A stretch of DNA of 64,000 bases from Deinococcus sp. JMULE3 (GTDB lineage Bacteria > Deinococcota > Deinococci > Deinococcales > Deinococcaceae). This document shows positions 55,442 through 63,624 of the stretch, piece by piece (the stretch's first letter is position 1; the number at the start of each line of letters is the position of its first letter). Location: positions 2,177,501-2,241,500 of the forward strand of contig NZ_SGWE01000004.1 of NCBI RefSeq assembly GCF_013337115.1. The letters run 5' to 3'. Made by a program: the position numbers and the translations under genes. The notes beneath the pieces are model-generated. The model saw only the letters and a program-made list of their open reading frames with translations, searched no databases and was not told the origin of the DNA.

Positions 55442-55562
55442 GATGCACAACCTCCCTGGAAGCCACCGGACCCTGCACCGGTATCAGCCCCCCACTCTAG
55501 CCCACTCGCCGCCCCCCGGCCAACCCCCGACCCCACAGTTTTGGTCCTCCGGGTGACAGGTC

Positions 55563-55697
55563 AGGCGGATTCCGTCTGTTCCGGCGACAATCCGGCGTCC
55601 TTCCACATTGTCGCCTGCACTCCCGGAACCCGTGTTGCTCCTACTCGCTCCGCTCGGGTTGAATGGCTTGCTCAAACCATTCAGCCGGAGTCCGCCT
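55563..55697. repeat. structured intergenic repeat, copy B (135 bp)
   Basis: Ends AGGCGGATTCCG (55563-55574) and CGGAGTCCGCCT (55686-55697) pair at 11 of 12. Stems: GGCGACAAT/ATTGTCGCC (55583-55615) and GGTTGAATGG/CCATTCAGCC (55657-55686, one U-G pair). Its last base is the A of the gnd TGA stop on the minus strand. Compared with copy A the stem arms differ but remain paired, and CGGATTCCGTCTGTT, CCCGGAACCCG and TCCGCTCGGGTTGAA are shared. Confidence 0.85.
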
Positions 55698-57163
55698 CAG
55701 GCGTTGTACGTCGTGCTGGCCGTGTCCCCGCCGCGCCCGGTCCAGTTCGTGTGGAAGAACTCGCCGCGCGCGCGGTCCGTGCGCTCGTAGGTGTGCGCGC
55801 CGAAGTAGTCGCGCTGCGCCTGGATGAGGTTCGCGGGCAGCACTGCCGAGCGGTACCCGTCGAAGTACGCCAGGGCGCTGCTGAACGCCGGAACGGGCAC
55901 GCCCCCGCGCACGGCGGCTGCCAGGGTGTCGCGCCACGCGCCCTGCGCGCCCTGCACCGCGTCCCGGAAGTACGGCGCGACGAGCAGGTTCGCGAGGTCC
56001 GGCTGCGCGTCGTACGCGTCCTTGATGCGGTCCAGGAAAGCCGCGCGGATGATGCACCCGCCGCGCCACATCTGCGCGATCCGCCCGTAGTCCAGCGTCC
56101 ACCCGGCGTCCTGCGCGCTCAGGTGCAGCAGCTGGAAGCCCTGCGCGTACGCGGCGATCTTGCTGGCGTACAGCGCCTGCCGCACGCCCTCCACGAACGC
56201 GTCACGGTCGGCGGGCGCGGCGAAGGTCGGGCCGCTCAGGACCGCGCTGGCCGCCACGCGCTCGGCCTTCAGGGCACTCATGGCGCGGGCGTACACCGCC
56301 TCGGTGATCGTCGCGGCGGGACTCCCGGCGTCCAACGCCGCGACCGACGTCCACTTCCCGGTGCCCTTCTGCCCGGCGGCGTCCAGGATCACGTCCACCA
56401 GCGGCTGCCCGGTCTCGTCGTCGGTCTTGCGCAGGATGTCGGCCGTGATCTCGATCAGGTAACTGTCCAGTTCACCCTCGTTCCAGCGGGCGAAGACCTC
56501 CCCGGCCTCGGGGGCGGTCAGGCCAGCGGCGCGCAGCAGCTGGTAGCTCTCGGCGATCATCTGCATGTCGGCGTACTCGATGCCGTTGTGCACCATCTTC
56601 ACGAAGTGCCCCGCCCCGTCCGGCCCGACCCAGTCGCAGCAGGGCGTGCCGTCCGCCACGCGCGCCGCGATGCCCTGGAAGATGGGCTTCACGGCCTCCC
56701 ACGCCTGCGGATTGCCGCCGGGCATGATGCTCGGGCCGGTCAGCGCGCCCTCCTCCCCGCCGGAGACGCCGGTGCCGATGAACAGCAGGCCTTTCTCCGC
56801 CAGTTCGCGGGTGCGGCGCGTGGAGTCCGCCGGGTGGCTGTTCCCGCCGTCGATGATGATGTCGCCCCCCGACAGCAGGGGCGTCAGGTGTCCGATGAAC
56901 TCGTCCACGGCGGCGCCCGCCTTGACCATCAGCATCACGCGGCGCGGCGGCTTCAGGAGCGCCACGAAGCCCTCCAGGCTGTCGGCGCCCAGGATGCGTT
57001 TGCCTTTCGCGCGGCCCTGCGTGAAGGCCGTCACCTTGCTGACCGTGCGGTTGAACGCCGCGACCGTGAAGCCCCGGCTTTCCATGTTCAGGATGAGGTT
57101 CTCGCCCATCACGGCCAGTCCGATCACGCCGATGTCCGCCGTTCCCTGCAGGTCAGAAGTCAT
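55697..57163 (-). CDS. gnd: 6-phosphogluconate dehydrogenase, decarboxylating
   Basis: 488 aa, long NADP-type enzyme of the pentose phosphate pathway producing ribulose-5-phosphate, CO2 and NADPH. Seen: IGVIGLAVMGENLILNMESRGF (nucleotide loop), AFNRTVSKV, IDGGNSHPADSTRRTRELAEKGLLFIGTGVSGGEEGA, VGPDGAGHFVKMVHNGIEYADMQ (catalytic Lys in HFVKMVHNG) and QRDYFGAHTYERTDR near the C terminus. ATG 6 nt after TACACT (57175-57170). NADPH supply is relevant to oxidative-stress tolerance. Confidence 0.97.
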   Translation of the reverse strand: MTSDLQGTADIGVIGLAVMGENLILNMESRGFTVAAFNRTVSKVTAFTQGRAKGKRILGADSLEGFVALLKPPRRVMLMVKAGAAVDEFIGHLTPLLSGGDIIIDGGNSHPADSTRRTRELAEKGLLFIGTGVSGGEEGALTGPSIMPGGNPQAWEAVKPIFQGIAARVADGTPCCDWVGPDGAGHFVKMVHNGIEYADMQMIAESYQLLRAAGLTAPEAGEVFARWNEGELDSYLIEITADILRKTDDETGQPLVDVILDAAGQKGTGKWTSVAALDAGSPAATITEAVYARAMSALKAERVAASAVLSGPTFAAPADRDAFVEGVRQALYASKIAAYAQGFQLLHLSAQDAGWTLDYGRIAQMWRGGCIIRAAFLDRIKDAYDAQPDLANLLVAPYFRDAVQGAQGAWRDTLAAAVRGGVPVPAFSSALAYFDGYRSAVLPANLIQAQRDYFGAHTYERTDRARGEFFHTNWTGRGGDTASTTYNA

Positions 57164-57279
57164 GCCGCAAGTGTACGGGGCACACAAATGGGAGGCGTGA
57201 ACGCATGTCCGCACAGCGCCCGCCCAGCGTGTCGCCCCTCACCCTTCCGGGAGTGGGGTGCGCTAGCCTCCCGGCACCC

Positions 57280-58905
57280 ATGCCCCGCCCCCCGCTGCGC
57301 GCCCTGCTCCTGCCCCTCCTGCTGGGCGTTTCCGCTTCCACCGCCCAGACGGCGACTCCGGCCCCCGCCACGCCCACGGGCAGCGCGGCGACTCCGCCCG
57401 GAACGGCGCAACCCGCAGCAGCTCAGCCGGCGGCAACTCAGCCCGCAGCGGGCCAGCCCGGCCCGAATCTGCCCGGCGCGAGCCTGCGCGGCCTGTGGAT
57501 CGACGCGTTCGGCCCCGGCCTGAAAACCCCCGCGCAGGTCAGGCAGACCGTGCAGGACGCCGCGCGCCTGGGCGTGAACACCCTGTTCGTGCAGGCCATC
57601 CGCCGCGCCGACTGCCTGTGCCGCAAGGCCAGCGTGCCCGCCATCAGCGACGCCGACCTGACCCCCGGCTTCGACCCGCTGGACGCCATCACCGCGCAGG
57701 CGCACGCGCGCGGCATGCGGGTCATCGCGTGGATCAGCGTGACCGGCATCGCCAACACCACCGTTCCCAACACCAGCCCCGACCACCTGATGCGCGCCCA
57801 CGGCCCCGACTCGGGCCGCGCGTCGTGGCTGGCGCGCCGCCCCGACGGCAGCTGGCTCGAAGGCAAGGACGCGTGGCTGGACGCCGCCATTCCCGACGCC
57901 GCCGAGTACGTCACCCAGGCCGCCGTGAGCCTCGTGCGGCACTACCCCGTGGACGGCATCCAGCTTGACCGCATCCGCTACCCGGACGGCGGCGCGTGGG
58001 GTTACGACCCCAAGACGCTCGCCCGCTACCGCGCCGAGACCGGGAAAAGCGGCACGCCCGCCCCCACCGACGCCGCGTGGCAGGCGTGGAAACGCGAGCA
58101 GATCACCAACCTCGTGCGGCGCATCACCCTGGAGGTCAAGGCTGTGCGCCCCGACGCCTGGGTCAGCGCCGCCACCATCACGTACAGCGACGCGCCCGCC
58201 GACCCCGCCGCGTTCCGCCAGACCCGCACGTACACCGACGTCCTGCAGGACTGGCCCACCTGGATGCAGACCGGCCTGATCGACCTGAACGTCCTGATGA
58301 ACTATAAACGCGACGCCGCCCCACCCCAGGGCGCGTGGTTCGACCGCTGGAACGCGTTCGCGCAGCAGGTGCAGACCCGCCCCGACGGGCAGCGCGTCGC
58401 CCTCGCGTCAGGCACCGCCATGTACCTCAACGCCCCGCAGGTCACCGCCGCGCAGGCTGCCCGCAGCGTCAGGGCGGGCCTCGGCTGGGTCGGGTACTCG
58501 TACCGCACGCCCACCGCCGACGTGTACGGTCAGCGGCAGACCACCCCCGCCGGACTGGGCGCCGTGCAGGCCGCCCTGACCGCCCCCGGCGCCGCCCTGC
58601 ACGCCCCCCGCCCCTGGACCGAGGCGCCCCCCACCACGCGCGGCCTGCTGGGCCGCATCACGGGCGCAGGCACGCCCGGTGGGCAGACCGTGCAGGTCCT
58701 GCGGGGCGGCCAGCCCATCGCGCAGACGCAGACCGACGCACTCGGCTACTACGGCTTCGCCACCCTGACCCCCGGCCCGGTCGAGATCCGCGTCAGCGGA
58801 CAGCGCTGGCTCGACCGCGTGCCCGAACGCGGCGTGGTGCGCCTCCCGGACCTGCTCGTGCGGGCCGTTCAGCTCATCCCCAGCCTGCCCCCCGCCAGAC
58901 CCTGA
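57280..58905 (+). CDS. secreted glycoside-hydrolase-like protein (GHL10/DUF187, YngK-like)
   Basis: 541 aa. Signal peptide [20 protein letters not shown], an Ala/Pro/Thr/Gln linker (~22-70), then a TIM-barrel of the GHL10 family: SLRGLWIDAFGPGLKTPAQVRQTVQDAARLGVNTLFVQ, RGMRVIAWISV, DGIQLDRIRYPDG (acid Asp), WVSAATITYSD and LIDLNVLMNYKRD. The C-terminal ~100 residues are beta-rich (QTVQVLRGGQPIAQTQTDALGYYGFATL). The polysaccharide substrate is unknown. ATG 10 nt after TAGCCT (57264-57269). Confidence 0.88.
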   Translation: MPRPPLRALLLPLLLGVSASTAQTATPAPATPTGSAATPPGTAQPAAAQPAATQPAAGQPGPNLPGASLRGLWIDAFGPGLKTPAQVRQTVQDAARLGVNTLFVQAIRRADCLCRKASVPAISDADLTPGFDPLDAITAQAHARGMRVIAWISVTGIANTTVPNTSPDHLMRAHGPDSGRASWLARRPDGSWLEGKDAWLDAAIPDAAEYVTQAAVSLVRHYPVDGIQLDRIRYPDGGAWGYDPKTLARYRAETGKSGTPAPTDAAWQAWKREQITNLVRRITLEVKAVRPDAWVSAATITYSDAPADPAAFRQTRTYTDVLQDWPTWMQTGLIDLNVLMNYKRDAAPPQGAWFDRWNAFAQQVQTRPDGQRVALASGTAMYLNAPQVTAAQAARSVRAGLGWVGYSYRTPTADVYGQRQTTPAGLGAVQAALTAPGAALHAPRPWTEAPPTTRGLLGRITGAGTPGGQTVQVLRGGQPIAQTQTDALGYYGFATLTPGPVEIRVSGQRWLDRVPERGVVRLPDLLVRAVQLIPSLPPARP

Positions 58906-58963
58906 CCCCCCGACGTCCCGCGCAGCCGACCCGCCCAGGCAGCCCGCCGGGTACACTCCCGGC

Positions 58964-59440
58964 ATGACCGACACCGGCCTCTCCCCGCAGGAATTCCGTC
59001 AGACGCTGGGCCGCTTCGCGAGCGGCGTGACCATCATCACCGCCAAGGGGGACGAGCGGCGCGGCATGACCGCCAGCGCCTTCGTGTCCGTCAGCCTCCA
59101 GCCGCCCCTGATCCTCGTCAGCGTGGACACGCGCGCCCACATGCACGCCCTGCTGCTCCAGGACGACGTGACGCACTTCGGCGTGAACGTCCTGTCCGCC
59201 ACGCAGCGCCACCTCAGCGACCACTTCGCCGGACGCCCCGGCCCCGAGGATCAGGTGCCGTGGTTCGAGCACGAGGGCCTGCCGCTGATCGGCGGCAGCG
59301 TCGCGCAGCTCGTGTGCCGCAAGGACCGCGTCATCGAGGCCGGGGACCACACGCTGTTCCTGGGCTTCGTCGAGTACAGCCGCTACACCGACGACGACCC
59401 GCTCGTGTACTTCCGCGGCCAGTACCACGAACTGGGGTAA
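58964..59440 (+). CDS. flavin reductase family protein
   Basis: 158 aa split-barrel flavoprotein. FRQTLGRFASGVTIITAKGDERRGMTASAFVSVSLQPPLILVSVD is the flavin reductase signature (FASGVTI and GMTAS.F.SVSL.PP), followed by FGVNVLSATQRHLSDHFAG and DHTLFLGFVEYSRY. It probably reduces FMN/FAD with NAD(P)H for a monooxygenase partner, none of which is adjacent. ATG 6 nt after TACACT (58952-58957). Confidence 0.93.
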   Translation: MTDTGLSPQEFRQTLGRFASGVTIITAKGDERRGMTASAFVSVSLQPPLILVSVDTRAHMHALLLQDDVTHFGVNVLSATQRHLSDHFAGRPGPEDQVPWFEHEGLPLIGGSVAQLVCRKDRVIEAGDHTLFLGFVEYSRYTDDDPLVYFRGQYHELG

Positions 59441-59486
59441 CACGAACCGGGGTCAGCGGCCACACCCCACCGCCCATAATGGTCCC

Positions 59487-59759
59487 GTGCCCCCCTACGC
59501 GCTGCAACTGCTGATCGCGCTCGTGCTCGTCGGCGTCACCCGCCTCGTCGCGTACCCGCTGACCGTGGGGAGCGGCGTGGTGGACGCCCTGGACGCCGTG
59601 CTGATGATGCTGGCCCTCGTGAACCTGCGCCTCGCCTGGACCGGCGCGAACGCCTCGGGCGGCGGACGCGCCCCGGCATGGTTCGTGGTCGCGGGCCTCG
59701 TCACGGCGGGCCTGATCACCCTGGCGATGGTCGCGGCCCTCACGCCCCGCCCGGCCTGA
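59487..59759 (+). CDS. small membrane protein
   Basis: 90 aa, unrecognised. Three hydrophobic stretches ([55 protein letters not shown]), so probably a two- or three-span inner-membrane protein. GTG start 6 nt after CATAAT (59475-59480), a good -10. A repeat fragment begins at its stop codon. Confidence 0.7.
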   Translation: MPPYALQLLIALVLVGVTRLVAYPLTVGSGVVDALDAVLMMLALVNLRLAWTGANASGGGRAPAWFVVAGLVTAGLITLAMVAALTPRPA

Positions 59760-59790
59760 CCCGGAATCCGTCTGAGACGCCTGCCGGATT
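59759..59790. repeat. possible remnant of the structured repeat (fragment D)
   Basis: Starting at the A of the preceding TGA stop, ACCCGGAATCCGTCTG matches the left end of copies A and B (CGGATTCCGTCTG) with one change and the same offset; AATCCG/CGGATT forms a short stem. No full element follows. Confidence 0.4.
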
Positions 59791-59830
59791 TGCGCGGGGC
59801 CCGCGCCGGGGCTGGGCTAGACTCCGGGGC

Positions 59831-60565
59831 ATGATTCGCCTCGCCATTCTCGCGGACCTGCACGCCAACCTGGCGGCTACCCTCGCGGTCCACGCAGACA
59901 TTCAGCGGCGCGGCCTGACGGACATCTGGGTGCTGGGCGACCTGGTCGGCAAGGGACCACGCCCGCGCGAAGTGCTGGACTGGACGCAGGCGCACGCCAC
60001 GCGCGTCATCCAGGGTAACTGGGACGCCCGCGTCGCCGGAGCCACGCACCGCCCACAGGACCTCTGGCCGCGCAGCAAACTCAGCCCCGAAGGGCTCGCG
60101 TACCTCGGCGCCCTCCCGTACGGCATCGAGGAACAGTTCAGCGGCGCCTGGTGGCGCTTCGTGCACGCCAGCAGCCGCGGCCTGTTTCACCGCCTGTACC
60201 CGCACAGCAGCCTGCACGATCAACTCGAAGCGTTCGCGCCGAACCCGCAGTTCGGCCTGACCGCCCACGCGGACGCCCTCGTGTACGCCGACATGCACGA
60301 GGCGCTGATGCTGGACGTCGAGGGCCGCCCCCTGATCAACTGCGGCAGCGTCGGCAACCCGCTGGACTCCACCCTGCCGTGCTACCTGGTGCTGGAATTC
60401 GACCCGCACGGCCCGTCCCACAGCGCCACGTACGTCCGCCTGACGTACGACCGCGACGAGGAGATCAGCGCCGCCGAGGCCAGCGGCATGCCGTTCACCC
60501 GCGAGTACGTCGCGGAACTCCTGACCGGCGCCTACCAGAAACGCCGCGCCCGCACCGGCGAGTAA
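59831..60565 (+). CDS. metallophosphoesterase family protein
   Basis: 244 aa. Calcineurin-like fold with the metal ligands in order: [10 protein letters not shown] (D.H), [10 protein letters not shown] (GD), VIQGNWD (GNxD in place of GNHD), FVHASSRG and [12 protein letters not shown]. This matches the YfcE/DUF1621-like cytoplasmic group rather than nucleases; a phosphodiesterase or protein phosphatase role is possible. ATG 7 nt after TAGACT (59818-59823). Confidence 0.9.
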   Translation: MIRLAILADLHANLAATLAVHADIQRRGLTDIWVLGDLVGKGPRPREVLDWTQAHATRVIQGNWDARVAGATHRPQDLWPRSKLSPEGLAYLGALPYGIEEQFSGAWWRFVHASSRGLFHRLYPHSSLHDQLEAFAPNPQFGLTAHADALVYADMHEALMLDVEGRPLINCGSVGNPLDSTLPCYLVLEFDPHGPSHSATYVRLTYDRDEEISAAEASGMPFTREYVAELLTGAYQKRRARTGE

Positions 60566-60608
60566 CGTCCGCTGGGCGCCCTCACGTTCTGCCTTTATCC
60601 TGGGCCGC

Positions 60609-61994
60609 ATGCGCTGCGCCTTCCTGATTGCCGTCCTGCTGGGTCTGACGGGGGCGGCGCAGGTGGCCGCGCCCGCTGCGGGCGCGCCGGTGACGCTGCA
60701 CCTGTCGCGCGAGCCGGGTCTGGGTGAGGGGGTGGCGGCGGCGCTGCGGGGCGTGCCGGAGGGTGTGGAGGTGGCGCTGCTGGTGCAGGACCTGCGCACG
60801 CGCGAGGTGCTGGAGGCGCAGTCGCCCGACCGGGCGCTGATCCCGGCGAGCACCACGAAGGTCGTGACGGCTGCCAGCGTGCTGGACGAGCGGGGCGGGG
60901 CCGGGGGCTGGTGGAGTGCCGAGTTGACGGTTCCGGCGGTGCAGGTGGGCCGGGCGTCGGTGAAGGCGGTGACGTTGCGCGGCAGTGGTGACCCGACCCT
61001 GAGCGTGGCGTCGGGCGGGTACAGCCTGCGGGCGCTGGCGCGGCAGGCGTACGCGCGGGGGCTGCGCGAGGTGGGCGAGGTGCGCGTGGACGACCGGGGC
61101 TTCGACGCGGCCGCCTGGACGCTGCCGCTGGGGTCGCCCATGACGGCGCTGCGGCTCGCCGAGTGGCGGGACGACCCGCCCGCGTCAGCGCAGGCGGCGC
61201 GGGAGAGGCTGGGCGGGGCGCTGATCGCGCAGTTGCGTGCGGCGGGCGTGCGCGTCACGCGCGAGGGCGTGGGCCGCGCGGCGCCGTGGCAGGCGTGGGT
61301 GCCGCCTGCCCGGACGGACGGGCAGGGCCGCGCGCTGCCGCCGGACCCGGTCACGCCCGCCTCTGCCCGCCCGGAGCAGGGGATCGCCAGTGTCCGCAGT
61401 GCGTCGCCGTTCCGGGTGCTGGCGGCCACGTTGCGGCCCAGTGACAACCTGCGCGCCGAGGAACTGCTGGGGACGCTGGCGCACGGCTCGGGCGGCACGC
61501 TGCACGGGGCGCTGGCGCGTGAACGGGCGTACCTGCGGCGCATTGGGACGGACCTCAGTGGCGTGGAACTGCATGACGGCAGTGGCCTGAGCCGCGAGAA
61601 CCGCCTGAGCCCTCGCGTGCTGGTGGACGTGCTGCGCGCCCAGTTCGACCTGCCCGCGCCGCTGCCCGGGAGGGCGGGGTTGCCGGAGGCGCTGTACAGC
61701 GCGCGTGGGAACGCCTTCGCGGAGGCCCTCCCGCAGGCCGGGACGGGCGAGGACGTCCCCGAGCACGACGGGCGCGGCGGGACGATGGCGCTGCGGCTGC
61801 GCGGCGCGGGGCTGGATGTGCGCGCCAAGACCGGCACGCTGCCCGGCGTGAGTGCCCTGGCCGGGTACGTCACGGGCCGCAGCGGGCACGTCCTGGCGTT
61901 CGCGGTGATCATGAACGGCCCCGACTCAGCCCCGATCCTGACCCTGCGGGCCGTGCAGGACGACGTGGTGCGCGCGGTCGCGGCCGCCCACTGA
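60609..61994 (+). CDS. dacB: D-alanyl-D-alanine carboxypeptidase/endopeptidase, PBP4 (S13) family
   Basis: 461 aa. Signal peptide [17 protein letters not shown]. Penicillin-binding motifs: ALIPASTTK (SxxK, Ser ~80), [10 protein letters not shown] (SxN, ~278) and [17 protein letters not shown] (KTG, ~407); the long insert between the first two motifs is typical of the PBP4/DacB class. It trims or cleaves peptidoglycan cross-links in the periplasm. ATG 7 nt after TATCCT (60596-60601). Confidence 0.92.
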   Translation: MRCAFLIAVLLGLTGAAQVAAPAAGAPVTLHLSREPGLGEGVAAALRGVPEGVEVALLVQDLRTREVLEAQSPDRALIPASTTKVVTAASVLDERGGAGGWWSAELTVPAVQVGRASVKAVTLRGSGDPTLSVASGGYSLRALARQAYARGLREVGEVRVDDRGFDAAAWTLPLGSPMTALRLAEWRDDPPASAQAARERLGGALIAQLRAAGVRVTREGVGRAAPWQAWVPPARTDGQGRALPPDPVTPASARPEQGIASVRSASPFRVLAATLRPSDNLRAEELLGTLAHGSGGTLHGALARERAYLRRIGTDLSGVELHDGSGLSRENRLSPRVLVDVLRAQFDLPAPLPGRAGLPEALYSARGNAFAEALPQAGTGEDVPEHDGRGGTMALRLRGAGLDVRAKTGTLPGVSALAGYVTGRSGHVLAFAVIMNGPDSAPILTLRAVQDDVVRAVAAAH

Positions 61995-62086
61995 CCGGGG
62001 GGATCGCCACCCACCCGGCGGAGGGGGTGGCGCAAAGGTGCGCCGCTTCATGCAGTTCGTGAACCCGATCCAATAAACTGCGGGGC

Positions 62087-62704
62087 GTGACGACTGAAGC
62101 GGGCATGAACGTGGTGGTGGCGACCAGCAACGCCGGGAAGATCCGGGAGATCGAGGAAGCCCTGCAGGGCACCGGCTGGACCCTCAGCCCGCTGGGCAGC
62201 GTTCCCCTGCCGGAGGAGACCGGCGCGACCTACGAGGAGAACGCCGCGCTGAAAGCCTGCGCCGCCGCGCTGATCACCGGGCGGCCCGCGCTGGCCGACG
62301 ACAGCGGCATCGAGGTCGAGGCCCTGCAGGGCGAGCCCGGCGTGTACTCCGCCCGCTACGGCAACCGCGACAGCGACGTGGAACGCAACGTGTACCTGCT
62401 GGAGAAACTGCGCGGTGAGAAGAACCGCCGCGCGAAGTTCGTGTCCGTCGTGATCCTGGCATACCCGGACGGGCACCTGGAGACGTACCGCGGTGAACTG
62501 CACGGCACGCTGCTCGAAGGTCCGCGCGGCGCGAACGGCTTCGGGTACGACCCGCTGTTCGTCCCGGACGGCGACACCCGCACCCTGGCCGAACTGACCG
62601 TCGCCGAGAAGCGCGCCATCAGCCACCGTGGGCGGGCGCTGGCGGCCCTGCGTGACGCGCACCGCAGCGGCCTGCCCGAGCGGGACATCACCCCGATCGT
62701 CTGA
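62087..62704 (+). CDS. rdgB: non-canonical purine NTP pyrophosphatase (RdgB/HAM1)
   Basis: 205 aa. Hydrolyses dITP/XTP/ITP to monophosphates, keeping damaged purines out of DNA. Motifs: VVATSNAGKIREIEEAL, ATYEENAALKACAAALITGRPALADDSGIEVEAL (catalytic Asp), GVYSARYG, LLEGPRGANGFGYDPLFVPDG and EKRAISHRGRAL. GTG start 7 nt after TAAACT (62074-62079); the ATG at 62105 is an alternative but loses the promoter spacing. Confidence 0.96.
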   Translation: MTTEAGMNVVVATSNAGKIREIEEALQGTGWTLSPLGSVPLPEETGATYEENAALKACAAALITGRPALADDSGIEVEALQGEPGVYSARYGNRDSDVERNVYLLEKLRGEKNRRAKFVSVVILAYPDGHLETYRGELHGTLLEGPRGANGFGYDPLFVPDGDTRTLAELTVAEKRAISHRGRALAALRDAHRSGLPERDITPIV

Positions 62705-62845
62705 AGTCGGGCGCGTACGTGGGGCCACCTCTGATCCGGGGGTGGCCTCGCGCGTTCATGTTCCGCTGACGGGCCGTGCAGGCTTCCTTCACCCGGGGCG
62801 CCGCGTTCCAGTTGCCGCCCTGGGCGGCTGGGTACGGTGGGCTCC

Positions 62846-63388
62846 ATGAGTGCATACCGGAACGTGCTGGCAGGCTTGATCGGCGGGGCCGTGGGAACGC
62901 TGGCGATGGGGCAGTACTGGACGCGCGTGGCGCCACTCGTGGAAGGCCGGAGCGAGGACGGCGGGGATCAGCAGAAGGAACCGAAGAAGGACGAGCATTC
63001 CATCTCGGTGATCGGGCAGCAGCACCAGCCCGGCGAGAGCAGCACCGCCGCCATCGGCCGCGTCGCGTACGAGAAGACCGAGGGGCACGCGCCCGGCAAA
63101 CAGACCCGCGCGGCGCTCAGCGAGGCGGTCCACTGGGGCATGGGCATCGGCAGCGGCGCCCTGTACGGCGCGCTGGCCGGGCGGGGCAACCCCGTCAAGG
63201 GCGCGGCGTTCGGCGTGGGCCTCTGGGCACTGGTGGACGAGGGCCTCGTGCCGCTGCTGGGCCTGCAGGACGGCCCGGCTGGCACGCCCGTGAAGGGTCA
63301 CGCCAACCGCCTGGGCGCGCACCTCACGTACGGACTGGCGCTGGGTGTGACCGCGCTGCTCATTGACGCCCTGCTGCCCGAGGACTGA
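62846..63388 (+). CDS. DUF1440-like membrane protein
   Basis: 180 aa. The N-terminal VLAGLIGGAVGTLAMGQYW is the start typical of the YagU/DUF1440 family; a long polar, charged segment follows (RSEDGGDQQKEPKKDEHS), then two or three helices (ALSEAVHWGMGIGSGALYGALAGRG, GAAFGVGLWALVDEGLVPLLGL, HLTYGLALGVTALLIDALL). Probably an inner-membrane protein of unknown function. ATG 7 nt after TACGGT (62833-62838). Its TGA stop forms the first base of repeat copy C. Confidence 0.8.
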   Translation: MSAYRNVLAGLIGGAVGTLAMGQYWTRVAPLVEGRSEDGGDQQKEPKKDEHSISVIGQQHQPGESSTAAIGRVAYEKTEGHAPGKQTRAALSEAVHWGMGIGSGALYGALAGRGNPVKGAAFGVGLWALVDEGLVPLLGLQDGPAGTPVKGHANRLGAHLTYGLALGVTALLIDALLPED

Positions 63389-63557
63389 TACGGGATTCAA
63401 GTGATTCCAGATCATCCGGAGTCGCCCGGTGGCCCCCTCACCCTTCCGTCGCTTCGCTCCTCCATCCCTCTCTGCTGCGCAGCTCTCCGAGTCCCACAGG
63501 GGGAGAGGGGACAACGGAAGGCAATCACGTTGGAAGCAAGTCAATTTAATCCCGTAT
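63388..63557. repeat. structured intergenic repeat, copy C (170 bp)
   Basis: Perfect 10-bp ends ATACGGGATT (63388-63397) and AATCCCGTAT (63548-63557). Nested stems: GTGATT/AATCAC (63401-63406, 63523-63528), CCTTCCGT/ACGGAAGG (63442-63449, 63514-63521) and CCCTCTC/GAGAGGG (63466-63472, 63503-63509). It starts at the A of the preceding TGA stop. The ends resemble copies A and B (ATACGGATTCCG), but the interior is a different sequence forming one long nested hairpin. Confidence 0.85.
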
Positions 63558-63576
63558 GAAGCGGGAACAACGGAAG

Positions 63577-63609
63577 CGGGCCGCTTCCCAGGCAGGGGAG
63601 AGCGGCCCG
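63577..63609. terminator. hairpin terminator before sufE end
   Basis: CGGGCCGCT / AGCGGCCCG, perfect 9-bp stem with a 15-nt loop, 15 nt from the sufE stop; likely ends the minus-strand transcript. Confidence 0.65.
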
Positions 63610-63624
63610 TTGCGCTGACGGTCC

